Counted from the stretch's first letter, positions 54,973 through 64,000 are shown. The stretch: 64,000 nucleotides of DNA from Plantactinospora alkalitolerans (GCF_015690345.1 NZ_JADPUN010000257.1:1-64000), one strand, 5' to 3'. The notes: generated from the letters alone by a model not told the origin. Translations and numbers: made by a program.

Positions 54973-55220
54973 CAAGATCGCGGACAGGCTCTTCGGCATT
55001 CTCCGAACGTCGACCGACGCGGAACGGCCTGGACGACGACTCGCGTCTACCCGACACCTCAACCCGCATCGGGTCCCTGCCGGCTCGCCGCCGACCCGGT
55101 GATACCCGAGAGCGGCGGACGACGAACTCCATCGGAACACCTCCGGTGGCAGGCCGCCCGGCCCACCGACCCGGCCGGCCCAGCCCTTCAGGAGTGCGGG
55201 CCGGTCGGGTGACGAGGCGG

Positions 55221-55469
55221 TCAGCGGCGGCGCGGCACCCAGTAGAGGATCTGTCCCGCGAGCAGTGCGGGATGCGTGTCAGGCAGTGCTTGCAGCGCAC
55301 GGGCGAGGTGCGCGCCGAGGTACACCATCAGCCCCGTCCGGTCGTCGCGGTACGCGGTAGCCAGCGCCAGTCGGGCGGAACGGCAGGGCCAGGGGTCGGT
55401 GCACCCCCGGCAGCGATACGACGGGTACGCCGGAAGGTGCTTACGCCAACGTTCCTGCGGGCCGATCAC
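55221..55469 (-). CDS. Small Cys-containing hypothetical protein
   Basis: 82 aa. HLPAYPSYRCRGCTDPWPCR suggests a small zinc site (C-x2-C-x5-C). GTG start lies 3 bp from the stop of the upstream gene, so the two are co-transcribed. Similar small proteins occur beside XRE/DUF397 genes in actinomycetes. Function unknown. Confidence 0.6.
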   Translation of the reverse strand: MIGPQERWRKHLPAYPSYRCRGCTDPWPCRSARLALATAYRDDRTGLMVYLGAHLARALQALPDTHPALLAGQILYWVPRRR

Positions 55470-55472
55470 CGG

Positions 55473-55850
55473 TCACATCCGTGCACCGGGCCGGGTGCGG
55501 TACTCCCGCGCGGGCGTCAGCGCGCCCAGCCCGCCCGCACGGCCGTTCACCAGATGCGAGCGGGTGGGCAGGTCCCATTCGGGCCCACGGTTGTTCACCC
55601 GCACCCGGGTCGACGGCGGCGGAGGCGGGTCCGGGGTGACGGATGGTTGCGTGGCCGACAGGGCCCGGATCTCGGCCCGTTCCGTCTCCGTCAACCGGGG
55701 TGGGGGCGGTGGCCGGTAGGGCGCTGGCACCAGCTCGATGGAATCCGGGCAACGCCAGCGCCAGCCGCAGCGGCAGTACCGCCAGAGCTGGCGCCAGTTC
55801 CGGCGGTGGTAGGGCCGTGGTCCGGTCAGACGCCGGAGCAGCCTCGTCAT
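55473..55850 (-). CDS. Small basic hypothetical protein
   Basis: 125 aa. Arg/Trp/Cys-rich start (HRRNWRQLWRYCRCGWRWRC) then a Pro-rich linker. ATG 55850 has GGAGG upstream; the frame is open above it. Divergent from the XRE regulator. No family assigned. Confidence 0.55.
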   Translation of the reverse strand: MTRLLRRLTGPRPYHRRNWRQLWRYCRCGWRWRCPDSIELVPAPYRPPPPPRLTETERAEIRALSATQPSVTPDPPPPPSTRVRVNNRGPEWDLPTRSHLVNGRAGGLGALTPAREYRTRPGARM

Positions 55851-56084
55851 CACAACCTCCTCGGGGAGTTGAAGGGGAGCCGGTCTCGGTGGGGGATCGC
55901 GACCGGCTCCCGAGGCAGGTTCCACCCGGGCGCTTGACGGTCACCGAGCAGTTCCGCTGTGTGACACTCTGATCTGGACGGCACCGGGATCGGAAGGCGA
56001 TCGAGCAGGTCGGGGCGCTGGTCTGGTGGGCCGTCGGTGGCGACTGGTAACACCTGGTGATCTAGACAAACTTCTGGAGGCCCG

Positions 56085-56882
56085 ATGGGACACGAGGACG
56101 AATTCGGCTTCATCCGGGACCAACTGCGCAGGCAGCGAGCACTGCGCGGCATGTCGCAGGAGGAGTTCGGCAAGCGGGCGAACTACTCGGCCTCCACCGT
56201 GTCCGCAGTGGAGACCGGCACCCGGCCGATGGACATGCCGTACGCCAAGCGAGCCGACGAGATCCTGGAGACCGGCGGCCTGTTCGTGCGGTTGCTGAAG
56301 GCGGCGCAGCGGGAGATGCAGCCCACCTGGTTCAAGCGTTGGCTGGACGCCGAGCGGGCCGCGACGCAGCTCCGGAATTACCACCCGACCCTGATCCCCG
56401 GGCTGCTCCAGACCGAGAACTACGCCCGCGCGGTGCTGCGCTTCGACGCCACCCGCCGCGAGGAGGAGGTCGAGAAGTTGGTGGCCTCCCGACTCCAACG
56501 GCAGGAGATCCTGACCCGGGACCAGCCGCCGCTGGCGATATTCGTCCTCGACGAGTCGGCGCTGCGCCGCCGGGACGCCATCATGGCCGAGCAGTTCAGA
56601 CACCTCCTGCGGATGGCCGAGCTGCCCTACGTCCAGTTGCACGTCATCCCCGCCGACGCCGGCCTGTACGTCGGTCTCTCCGGGCAGCTCGCCCTGGCCA
56701 GGTCCGCCGACGGCAACTGGGTGGGGACCCTGGAGAACCAGCTTGCCGACTTTGTCGTCGGTGATGAGGATGGGATCGCCACGCTGCTCGGGCGGTGGGA
56801 GGGTGTGCGCGGCGTAGCCTTGCCGCAGAACCTCTCGCTCGCCCTGCTGAAGGAAGTGGAGAGCCAGCATGCACCTCAGTAA
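56085..56882 (+). CDS. XRE regulator with DUF5753 domain
   Basis: 265 aa. HTH_XRE at 8-65 (LRRQRALRGMSQEEFGKRAN, YSASTVSAVETGTRPM) and DUF5753 from about 85 (WFKRWLDAERAATQLRNYHP, LIPGLLQTENYARAVL). Such regulators typically pair with a DUF397 gene, as here, and resemble the Scr1/BldB-linked regulators. Overlaps the DUF397 gene by 14 bases. Confidence 0.93.
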   Translation: MGHEDEFGFIRDQLRRQRALRGMSQEEFGKRANYSASTVSAVETGTRPMDMPYAKRADEILETGGLFVRLLKAAQREMQPTWFKRWLDAERAATQLRNYHPTLIPGLLQTENYARAVLRFDATRREEEVEKLVASRLQRQEILTRDQPPLAIFVLDESALRRRDAIMAEQFRHLLRMAELPYVQLHVIPADAGLYVGLSGQLALARSADGNWVGTLENQLADFVVGDEDGIATLLGRWEGVRGVALPQNLSLALLKEVESQHAPQ

Positions 56883-57060
56883 CGCCCGGTGGCGGAAGTC
56901 GACCCGCAGCGGCACCAACGGCGGCAACTGCGTCGAGGTGGCCGACAACCTGCCCGGCCTGATTGCCGTACGCGACAGCAAGGACCCGACCGGCCCGGTA
57001 CTGAGCTTCGGGCCGGAAGCGTGGCGAGCCTTTGTCGGCCTCGCTGCCGGCCAGGGCTAA
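56869..57060 (+). CDS. DUF397 protein
   Basis: 63 aa. WRKSTRSGTNGGNCVEVADN and AVRDSKDPTGPVLSF are the DUF397 hallmark. Small partner of the upstream XRE protein; in Streptomyces such pairs act in development and antibiotic control. Confidence 0.93.
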   Translation: MHLSNARWRKSTRSGTNGGNCVEVADNLPGLIAVRDSKDPTGPVLSFGPEAWRAFVGLAAGQG

Positions 57061-57143
57061 GAAGCTGTTCGGCCTGCATCTGAGTTCACCCGGCAGCACT
57101 GTGTCGATCTGCTTGAGCACGGGCTGCGGACCTGTCGCAGCAA

Positions 57144-57965
57144 TTAGTGACCTTGTTCCCGGCGGAGGAAGCACGACAGGAGTCGCCTGAAGTCGTGCGG
57201 GTGCTCGAGAGCCGGCACGTGCCCGCATCGGCCGAGCACATGCAGACGGACATCGGCCAGGTGCTCGAGCAGGGGCAGGGCTGCCGTCCCGAGCGGGGTG
57301 ACGCGGTCCTCGGCGCCGTGGACGAGCAGCACGGGCGCGCTGACCCCTGCCAGCGTTTGCGCCGAGAGGGTGAGGTCGTCGGCCCAGCGTGTCCTAGGTG
57401 GAGGGAACAACGACGCGAATGCGGTCGCCCCCGCTCGCATCGAAGCTGCACGGGCAGCGACGGCCGACTCGGTCACGAGCGATTGGTCGAGGACGAGGCG
57501 ACTCAACATGTCTCGTGCCCCGAGCGGGCCGGCGGGGGCGGCCCAGACCGCGTCGAGCTCGGCGGACAGCGGCGCCCCGGGGGCGCCCATCGTCGAGACC
57601 GCCACGACACGGGTGACCTGCTGGGGACGCGCGGCCGCCAACGCCAGCGCCACGGCACCGCCCATGGAGTGGCCCACCACGGCGTAGTGCTCGACACCGA
57701 GAGCATCCATCAGGCCCGCGGCCTGCTCCGTCCACAGCCGGAGCCCACCCCTGGAGCGCGCCGGGATTGGTGTACGGCCGAACCCCGCCTGGTCAGGAGC
57801 CACCAGGTGCCAGGACGTGCCCAGCGCCTGTGCCGTCGTTGCCCAGGCGCCGGATCCGGTCGTGCCGGGTCCGGAGCCGTGCAGCATCAGCACCGCGGGC
57901 CCGGTGCCGCTCTCCAGGACGTGGACGGGGGAGCCGTCGACTGTGACGGTCCGAAGTGCCGTCAC
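57144..57965 (-). CDS. Alpha/beta hydrolase
   Basis: 273 aa. Oxyanion HGSGPG, nucleophile GHSMGG, acid in HGAEDRV and His in GRCGHVP, the order seen in meta-cleavage-product hydrolases (HGSGPG is typical of BphD/MhpC). Follows the DJ-1-like gene by 19 bp in the same direction. Confidence 0.9.
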   Translation of the reverse strand: MTALRTVTVDGSPVHVLESGTGPAVLMLHGSGPGTTGSGAWATTAQALGTSWHLVAPDQAGFGRTPIPARSRGGLRLWTEQAAGLMDALGVEHYAVVGHSMGGAVALALAAARPQQVTRVVAVSTMGAPGAPLSAELDAVWAAPAGPLGARDMLSRLVLDQSLVTESAVAARAASMRAGATAFASLFPPPRTRWADDLTLSAQTLAGVSAPVLLVHGAEDRVTPLGTAALPLLEHLADVRLHVLGRCGHVPALEHPHDFRRLLSCFLRREQGH

Positions 57966-57984
57966 CGGAACAGGTCGGGTGTGC

Positions 57985-58554
57985 TCATGCCGATGCGGAG
58001 GTGATGGACTTCGAGAAGAGCTCCATCATCGCCTTGCCGAATTGCGGCATGTCGGGCCAGCCCCGGCAGGAGACGAGGTTGCCGTCCACGACGTCGGGAG
58101 CGTCGATGACCGTCGCGCCCGCGTTCTCCATGTCACCGGTGATGGGGGGGAAGCACGCCGTCTTTCGACCCTTCAGCAGCCCGTACACGGCTGGCACCTG
58201 CGCGCCGTGGCACACCAGCGCGATCGGGAGGTCGCGCGCGAAGAAGTGCTCGGTGATGCGCCTGACGTCGGCGTCGACCCGGATCCACTCGGGGGCACGC
58301 CCTCCAGGGATGATGAGGGCGTCATAGCGCTCGACGTCGACATCGGCCCAGGGCACGTCGACCGGCAACTTTCGGCCGTTCTTCTCCACGTAGGCGTCGG
58401 AGTTGGGGTCGAACTCGTGGATGACCAGTTGAACGTCACGCATCGTCCGTGACGAGACGTCGACGTCCCAGCCGCCCTCCTGCACGCGATAGTAGGGATA
58501 CATGGTGTCGAGTTCCTCGGCGGCGTCGCCGGTCAGGAGCAGCGCTCTGGGCAC
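57985..58554 (-). CDS. DJ-1/PfpI-family protein
   Basis: 189 aa. ALLLTGDAAEELDTMYPYYR, DALIIPGGRAPEWIR and the nucleophile elbow ALVCHGAQ with the conserved Cys. Family members are amidotransferase-like hydrolases, glyoxalases or chaperones. Same strand as the GntR and hydrolase genes. Confidence 0.9.
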   Translation of the reverse strand: MPRALLLTGDAAEELDTMYPYYRVQEGGWDVDVSSRTMRDVQLVIHEFDPNSDAYVEKNGRKLPVDVPWADVDVERYDALIIPGGRAPEWIRVDADVRRITEHFFARDLPIALVCHGAQVPAVYGLLKGRKTACFPPITGDMENAGATVIDAPDVVDGNLVSCRGWPDMPQFGKAMMELFSKSITSASA

Positions 58555-58641
58555 CTGCTTCTCCTCGCATCTGGGGACGGGTGGGGTGGATCAATCCAAT
58601 CCGATCCGATCGAGTTAGCATTCCTCGGCCCAGCCCGCCCG

Positions 58642-59385
58642 TCAAGCCTCTACCGCCATTCCGTCCGCGTCCTTGGCCTCGTCGAACAATCGTCGGAAAC
58701 GCTCGCCGGACCGCAGGATGTGCCGACGCATGGCGTAGGCGGCGGCGTCGGGGTCACGCGCGGCGATCGCGGCCACGACTTCCTCGTGCTCGGCCATAGC
58801 CAGGTGAGTGACCTGGGTGTCGTGGAGAAGCCGGAAGAGGTGCACGTGGCTGTGCAGGCGAGCGAGCGCTTCACGGATGACCTGGTTCTCCGCGCTCAGG
58901 GCGACGAGATCGTGAAAGGCGGCGTCGCGTAGCCCGAAGGCGCCGTAGGCCATCGGCCCGTTGCCCCCCTCCAGCTCCGCCATCTCCTCCAGCATTCGTC
59001 GCAGACCGGCCACCTGTTCCGAGGATGCGCGTTCGGCGGACCTGCGCGCCGCCGCCGGCTCGAGGAGCAGGCGGACCTCGAGCATGTCCTCGAATCGGTG
59101 ACGGGTGATCTGGGGGGGAATCCGGTAGCCGGCATGGGGCACACGTACGACCAGGCCCTCGGCCTCCATGCGGTTCAGAGCGTCTCGGATCGGCGTCTGC
59201 GAGACCCCCAGCTCTCGCGCCAGGACGTCGATCGTGACGCGGGAGCCAGGCTCGATCCGTAGCGACATCAACTGTCCGAGCAGCGTGTCGTACACCTCGT
59301 CGGCAAGCCGGCCGCGAGATCTTCCCGGCGGCATTCCGCCCGTCATGCCCCCACGGCCCGGCGCGATCATCGCTTCGTCGTCCAT
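58642..59385 (-). CDS. GntR-family regulator, FadR/FCD subfamily
   Basis: 247 aa. wHTH at about 27-90 (LADEVYDTLLGQLMSLRIEP, GVSQTPIRDALNRMEAEGLV) and an FCD effector domain with metal-binding His (AFHDLVAL, SHVHLFRLLH, EHEEVVAAI). Divergent from the sugar-type ABC operon and upstream of the hydrolase genes, so it is the likely regulator of both. Confidence 0.92.
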   Translation of the reverse strand: MDDEAMIAPGRGGMTGGMPPGRSRGRLADEVYDTLLGQLMSLRIEPGSRVTIDVLARELGVSQTPIRDALNRMEAEGLVVRVPHAGYRIPPQITRHRFEDMLEVRLLLEPAAARRSAERASSEQVAGLRRMLEEMAELEGGNGPMAYGAFGLRDAAFHDLVALSAENQVIREALARLHSHVHLFRLLHDTQVTHLAMAEHEEVVAAIAARDPDAAAYAMRRHILRSGERFRRLFDEAKDADGMAVEA

Positions 59386-59779
59386 CGTGACGGATGGTCC
59401 TTTCTTGCGTCTTCGCGAACCTGTTGACATCGGTCGCAACGCTGCGGGATGCTGACGCCCCCAACTCGAATCGTATAGGAAAGGTGACGGATGCCAGCCA
59501 TCCTGCACCCATCGCGGAACCGCCCGCCATCGCTCCACCTCGATCAGTTGGAGCTCCCAGGGGCATGCTCGACGTCCTACTCGGTTCGCCACCGGGCCGC
59601 ACAAGGGCCGAAAGACTTCTCGACTGCCTGAAGCCCCATCACTTCGCGGTGTACGCGTGACGCCGGTCTGCGGGTCGACCCTCGCGACAGCCCGGCAACA
59701 CGCCTGAACAACCCAGCAACTGCTCGGCGAGGCACGTAGCGAGGCTCTAGAAGTCCCCATCCAGAAAGCAGGCAAGAAG
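59386..59779. other. 394-bp divergent intergenic region
   Basis: Separates the GntR gene from the ABC operon. A weak plus-strand promoter, CTGACG (59452-59457)-16 bp-TATAGG (59474-59479), is visible. No recognisable gene; a short open frame at 59394-59660 has no family features. Confidence 0.4.
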
Positions 59780-61213
59780 ATGCGGTATCCAAAGCGAATA
59801 GGACGACTGTCCGTTCCCGGTCGAAGGGTGCAGCTGGCGACGGCGGCCATGCTGCTGGTGGCCACGACCGTGGCGGCTTGCGGCGATGGCAAGGACGAGG
59901 GCGCGGAGGCGAGCGCCCCCAAGGCGCCGGCGACCATCCCGGAGCTCACCAAGGACCCGCTGACCCTCAGCTTCATCTGGTTCGACTGGCCCCCCGCACA
60001 CGCGCTGGAGGACTTCGCGAACGCGGAGTACAAGAAGGAGCGGCCGAACGCGACCATCAAGGTCAACACCGTGCCGAACGCGAACTGGCACGACGCGATG
60101 TTCACCCAGTTCGCCGCGCACAAGACCGACTTCGACATCGCGATCCTGGACTCGCAACACATCGGCGAGGCCGTGACGAACGGCAACATCCTCGACATCA
60201 CCGACTTCGTCAAGAAGAACATCGACGTCGCGGCCTACAACCCGTACCTCCTGGCGGCCTACGGCCAGTTCCCCCAGGCGGAGACCGGCAAGCGCGACGA
60301 AAACGCCAGCCTGTACGGACTGCCGCTGCTCGGCGACACCTGGACGATGATCTACCGCAAGGACCTGATCGGCGACAAGCCACCGCAGACCTGGGACCAG
60401 ATGATCTCAGCCGCCGAGAAGTGCCAGGCGGACAACCCTGGCGTCAGCGGGCTGGCTTTCCACCAGGCCAACGGCTCCGACGCCGCGGCCGTAACCTACA
60501 ACACGGTCAACGGCGTCTACGGCGGCAACCTCTGGGACTCCAAGACGCGCAAGATCGAGGGCGTCATCAACGACGCCGCGGGCCAGGAGGCGATGGACGT
60601 CCTGGTCAACAAGATGAAGCCGCTGACGGCGAAGGGCTCCGGCAACTGGTTCATCGACGAGGTGAACGCGGCGGTCGCCCAGGGCAAGGCATGCATCGCG
60701 TTCAACTGGATCGCCGCGAGCGGCGGCCTGCTCGACCCGAAGCAGTCGACGCTCGGCACCACGCGGGAGCAGATTCTCGACAAACTGGGTTTTGCCACCC
60801 TGCCGAGCCAGAAGACGAACCTGGTCCCTCTCGGCGGTATGGGGATGCACGTCTCGGCCTACTCCTCCGAGGCAAACCAGGCGGAGGCCCTGAACTTCAT
60901 GGAGTGGTTCGAGCGGGCTGATATCCAGAAGAAGTGGGCCGCGGCCGGTGGCGTGCCGTCGCGTACGGACGCCCTGCAGTCGCCCGAGTTCCTCAATGCC
61001 GGGCCGTTCAACCAGGTGTACACCGACTCGGTTCCGCGGATGCGGGACATGTGGAACGTGCCCGAGTACGCGCGCCTCGTCAACATTGAGAACACCAACG
61101 TGAACGCGGCTCTCAACGGCGCGAAGAAGCCGAAGGAAGCGCTCGACGACATCGCCAAGGAGCAGCAGAGCGTGCTCGACTCCAGCGGCCGTAGGGGCGG
61201 CGGCGGACTGTGA
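59780..61213 (+). CDS. ABC importer substrate-binding lipoprotein, carbohydrate type
   Basis: 477 aa. Signal with lipobox VAAC at 31-34, then an SBP_bac_1 fold (LTLSFIWFDWPPAHALEDFA, YGLPLLGDTWTMIYRKDLIG). Typical of CUT1 importers for sugars, oligosaccharides or glycerol-phosphate-like solutes. The GTG of the next gene overlaps its stop. Substrate unknown. Confidence 0.9.
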   Translation: MRYPKRIGRLSVPGRRVQLATAAMLLVATTVAACGDGKDEGAEASAPKAPATIPELTKDPLTLSFIWFDWPPAHALEDFANAEYKKERPNATIKVNTVPNANWHDAMFTQFAAHKTDFDIAILDSQHIGEAVTNGNILDITDFVKKNIDVAAYNPYLLAAYGQFPQAETGKRDENASLYGLPLLGDTWTMIYRKDLIGDKPPQTWDQMISAAEKCQADNPGVSGLAFHQANGSDAAAVTYNTVNGVYGGNLWDSKTRKIEGVINDAAGQEAMDVLVNKMKPLTAKGSGNWFIDEVNAAVAQGKACIAFNWIAASGGLLDPKQSTLGTTREQILDKLGFATLPSQKTNLVPLGGMGMHVSAYSSEANQAEALNFMEWFERADIQKKWAAAGGVPSRTDALQSPEFLNAGPFNQVYTDSVPRMRDMWNVPEYARLVNIENTNVNAALNGAKKPKEALDDIAKEQQSVLDSSGRRGGGGL

Positions 61214-62160
61214 GTGACCCCGTCCCTCTGACGACCGACCACCCCGGGCAGGTGGCGTCCGCGACGCCACCTGCACGGGGTCGGTCCCGCCGGCTGAGCG
61301 ACCGCGGGCTCGCGGTGGCCTTCATCTCCCCCGCGCTGCTGCTGTTGCTCGCAATGTCGGTGTTCCCGTTGCTGTGGGCGTTGTACCTGTCTTTCACCGA
61401 CTACTCGGCCACCCGCGGGGGGCCCGCCCATTTCATCTGGTTCGGGAACTACACCGCCATCCTGACGTCGGCGCAGGTCCACCAGAGGGCCTTGACGACG
61501 TTGATCTACGTGATCGGCGCGGTCGGCCTGCAGACCGTGCTCGGTTTCGCCATCGCCTACCTGATCTCACGGCGCACACACGGGCGAGGACTGCTGACCA
61601 CTCTGTTCCTGGTTCCGATGATGCTGTCGCCGGTCGTGGTCGGGCTTTTCTGGCGGTTCATGCTCGACGCGCAGTTCGGCGTGGTCAACAGCATGCTCGG
61701 CTCGCTCGGCCTGGGGCAGGTGGAGTGGCTCACCCGGCAGCGAACGGCATTGGTTTCCCTGATCGTTGTCGACACCTGGCAATGGACGCCGTTCATCATG
61801 CTCATCGCACTTGCGGGCCTTACCGCGGTTCCCAAGTACCTGTACGAGGCCGCCTCGATCGACCGGGCGTCCGAGTGGTTCCGGTTCCGCAACATCACTC
61901 TTCCGCTGGTGTGGCCGCTGCTCCTCATCGCCGTGTTGTTCAGGGCCATCGAGGCCTTCCGACTGTTCGACCTCGTCTACATCCTCACCAGCGGAGGTCC
62001 GGGTGTCTCCACCGAGACGTTGTCGTTCCACGTCTACAAGGTCGCGTTCCTGGGCTTCAACACCGGAACCGCCTCGGCGTACGGGATCCTCATGGTCCTC
62101 GTCGTCATCGTCCTCACGCAGCTCTACCTGCGCTACTTGAACAAGCTCAAGGAGGGCTGA
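61210..62160 (+). CDS. ABC importer permease, MalF/UgpA type
   Basis: 316 aa, six helices; EAASIDRASEWFRFRNITLP is the EAA loop that contacts the ATPase. GTG 61210 overlaps the binding-protein stop. Confidence 0.92.
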   Translation: MSDPVPLTTDHPGQVASATPPARGRSRRLSDRGLAVAFISPALLLLLAMSVFPLLWALYLSFTDYSATRGGPAHFIWFGNYTAILTSAQVHQRALTTLIYVIGAVGLQTVLGFAIAYLISRRTHGRGLLTTLFLVPMMLSPVVVGLFWRFMLDAQFGVVNSMLGSLGLGQVEWLTRQRTALVSLIVVDTWQWTPFIMLIALAGLTAVPKYLYEAASIDRASEWFRFRNITLPLVWPLLLIAVLFRAIEAFRLFDLVYILTSGGPGVSTETLSFHVYKVAFLGFNTGTASAYGILMVLVVIVLTQLYLRYLNKLKEG

Positions 62161-63071
62161 TGGGCGTCTCCATCGACGAGGCCGTGTCCACAGGTCCCGC
62201 CCGGGATCACACGCCCTCCGCGCGCCGCCTTGGCGGCCGGGGCCGCTCCGTGCTGGAGGTCGCGCTGCTGACCGTACTGGCCGTCGTGATGCTCTTTCCG
62301 GTGCTGTGGATGATCGAGACGTCCATCAAGGAGAACCGGGACGTCTACGCCATCCCGGCCAAGTTCTTCGGCTTCACGGTCACCATGGACCATTTCAAGG
62401 ACGTGTTCGTCGCCCCGGGCGGCGGTCGCTCGGCCTTGTCCGTCTCGTTCCTCAACTCCGTCGTGGTCGCCGGGGTCTCCACGGTGCTGTCCACCGTGCT
62501 GGGGGTCCCGGCGGCCTGGGCCTACTCACGCTTCGCCGTGAAGGCCAAGAAGGACCAACTGTTCTTCATCCTGTCCACCCGTTTCATGCCGCCCGTGGTG
62601 GTCGTGGTCCCGATCTTCCTCATGTACCGCCAGGTCGGACTCATCGACACCAAGCTCGGCCTGATCCTCATCTACGCCGCGTTCAACGTCCCGTTCACGA
62701 TCTGGATGATGAAGGGATTCGTCGACGAGGTGCCCGCGGAGTACGAGGAGGCCGCGATGCTCGACGGCTACACCCGTTTGCAAGCGTTCTGGCGATATAC
62801 CCTGCCCCTGCTCGTGCCCGGCATCGCCGCGACGGCGGTCTTCGCACTCATCTTCTCGTGGAACGAGTTCGTGTTCGCCATCTTCCTCACCTCCAGCGAC
62901 ACCGTGCGGACGGCCCCACCCGCCATCGCCGGCCTCATCGGGGGCACCACCGTGGACTGGGGTCTCGTGGCCGCTGCCTCCGTGGTGTTCGCCCTACCGG
63001 TGCTCGTCTTCGCCTACCTGGTGCGCAAGCACCTCGTCGCCGGTGTGACGCTCGGGGCGGTGCGACGCTGA
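62160..63071 (+). CDS. ABC importer permease, MalG/UgpE type
   Basis: 303 aa, six helices; EYEEAAMLDGYTRLQAFWRY is its EAA loop. ATG 62160 shares one base with the upstream stop. Confidence 0.93.
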   Translation: MGVSIDEAVSTGPARDHTPSARRLGGRGRSVLEVALLTVLAVVMLFPVLWMIETSIKENRDVYAIPAKFFGFTVTMDHFKDVFVAPGGGRSALSVSFLNSVVVAGVSTVLSTVLGVPAAWAYSRFAVKAKKDQLFFILSTRFMPPVVVVVPIFLMYRQVGLIDTKLGLILIYAAFNVPFTIWMMKGFVDEVPAEYEEAAMLDGYTRLQAFWRYTLPLLVPGIAATAVFALIFSWNEFVFAIFLTSSDTVRTAPPAIAGLIGGTTVDWGLVAAASVVFALPVLVFAYLVRKHLVAGVTLGAVRR

Positions 63072-64000
63072 TGGCCGGCATCGAGGTGACCGCCCTGCAC
63101 AAGCGCTACCCGGACGGGACGGTCGCAGTTGATCACGTGGACCTGTCCATCGGCGACGGCGAGCTGTTCGTGATGCTCGGCCCTTCGGGTTGCGGCAAGA
63201 CGACCACGCTGCGGGCCATAGCCGGTCTGGAGAGGCAGACGACGGGCGACATCCGCATCGGCGACACGCTGGTCAACGACCTGCCGCCCGCCGAGCGGGA
63301 CATCGCCATGGTGTTCCAGTTCTATGCCCTCTACCCGCATCTGAAAACCCGCGACAACCTGGCGTTCCCACTACGGGCCGAGGGGCTGCCCAAGCCGGAG
63401 GTACGCGAGCGGGTCAACGAAGCCGCCCGGCTGATGCGGCTTGGTCCGCTCCTGGACCGGCGACCGCGCCAGCTGTCCGGCGGGGAGCAGCAGCGCGTCG
63501 CGCTTGCTCGCGCCCTGGTGCGACGACCGCGCGCATTCCTCATGGACGAACCCCTCACCAATCTGGACGCGGAGTTGAGGGCGGACATGCGCACGGAGAT
63601 CAAGCACCTGCAGGGGGAACTGGGGGCGACGATGGTCTACGTCACCCACGACCAGGTCGAGGCGATGTCGCTCGGTCACCGAATCGCCATCCTCAACAAG
63701 GGCCGCGTCGAGCAGATCGGCACGCCGCTGGAGGTCTACGACCGTCCGGCGAGTCTTTTCTGCGCCGCGTTCATCGGCTCCCCGCCGATGAACCTCATCG
63801 AGGTGGAGGTGGCCGACGGGAACCTGCGCAGTCAGGGCGGACTGGTCCTTCCGCCACCGCCAGGCCTGCCGCGCGACCGTCGCCTGGTCGCAGGCGTCCG
63901 GCCGGAGGCGCTGGAAGTCACCGAACCAGGGGTGGAACGGTCGGTCCCGGCCCGCGTGGTCTCGGCGGAGTGGCTGGGCGACGAGATCATCTACGTGGTC
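63071..64000 (+). CDS. ABC importer ATPase, MalK/UgpC type (3' end outside window)
   Basis: First 310 residues visible, no stop before the window ends. Walker A GPSGCGKT, Q-loop VFQFYALYPH, signature LSGGEQQRVALARAL, Walker B FLMDEPLTNLD, H-loop VTHDQVEAM, then the start of the MalK regulatory/TOBE region. ATG 63071 overlaps the permease stop by one base. Completes the importer. Confidence 0.94.
   Translation, partial: MAGIEVTALHKRYPDGTVAVDHVDLSIGDGELFVMLGPSGCGKTTTLRAIAGLERQTTGDIRIGDTLVNDLPPAERDIAMVFQFYALYPHLKTRDNLAFPLRAEGLPKPEVRERVNEAARLMRLGPLLDRRPRQLSGGEQQRVALARALVRRPRAFLMDEPLTNLDAELRADMRTEIKHLQGELGATMVYVTHDQVEAMSLGHRIAILNKGRVEQIGTPLEVYDRPASLFCAAFIGSPPMNLIEVEVADGNLRSQGGLVLPPPPGLPRDRRLVAGVRPEALEVTEPGVERSVPARVVSAEWLGDEIIYVV

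Noticed and set aside
59394-59660. 88-aa open frame before the sugar importer
   Set aside because: No recognisable motif or ribosome site; it lies in the divergent promoter region.

Overview
The window is very GC-rich, densely coded DNA in which many genes start with GTG and overlap their neighbours by 4 bases (GTGA or ATGA). The gene content points to a filamentous actinomycete, most likely Micromonosporaceae: a type II polyketide locus of the spore-pigment kind, a conservon-like sensor pair, a SigC-like ECF sigma factor, an XRE/DUF397 pair, secreted chitinase, and GGGCCC-centred hairpin repeats of the kind I associate with Micromonospora and Salinispora. All family assignments come from reading motifs; no database search was run.

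Layout. 1-7590: a translationally coupled operon of acetyl-CoA carboxylase subunits (accA, accB, accC), an ACP fused to an aromatase/cyclase, a cupin cyclase, KS-alpha, chain length factor and an ABM-type monooxygenase. The carboxylase would supply malonyl-CoA to the minimal PKS. 7606-9942: SnoaL-like protein, HxlR regulator, secreted BNR-type protein. 9990-14242: a kinase-like protein without a P-loop, then a TetR/MFS/beta-lactamase-fold group with two operator palindromes. 14344-15978: secreted GH18 chitinase with an operator inside its promoter. 16168-19676: DUF proteins, TauE/SafE exporter, and an ECF sigma factor divergent from a zinc-finger anti-sigma protein. 19775-22959: a cNMP-binding histidine kinase and a receiver/FAD-reductase fusion. 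23075-28272: zinc alcohol dehydrogenase between two hairpin repeats, M14 carboxypeptidase, cytochrome P450.

28791-38522: XRE regulator, a conservon reduced to its sensor kinase and Roadblock protein, a complete branched-chain-amino-acid-type ABC importer (binding protein, two permeases, two ATPases) and a methyltransferase. 38842-45354: a membrane-anchored peptidase-like protein, a two-component/ABC export operon (kinase, NarL regulator, ATPase, two ABC-2 permeases), and a quinone oxidoreductase divergent from an HxlR regulator. 45355-52229 is an accessory stretch: gene fragments, locally lower GC, a tyrosine recombinase broken by several frame changes, orphan Imm51 and barstar-like immunity genes, a P-loop kinase, NUDIX, a dead alpha/beta hydrolase and a DHFR-like reductase.

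52682-57060: erythromycin-esterase-like protein, an NmrA-type reductase behind a near-perfect SoxR box, small hypotheticals and an XRE/DUF397 pair. 57144-64000: alpha/beta hydrolase, DJ-1/PfpI protein and GntR/FCD regulator facing a carbohydrate-type ABC importer whose ATPase gene runs off the window. The most notable points are the PKS locus (ACP-cyclase fusion, chain length factor lacking its hallmark Gln, in-frame repeat expansions in four consecutive genes) and the truncated conservon whose kinase lacks its conserved His.
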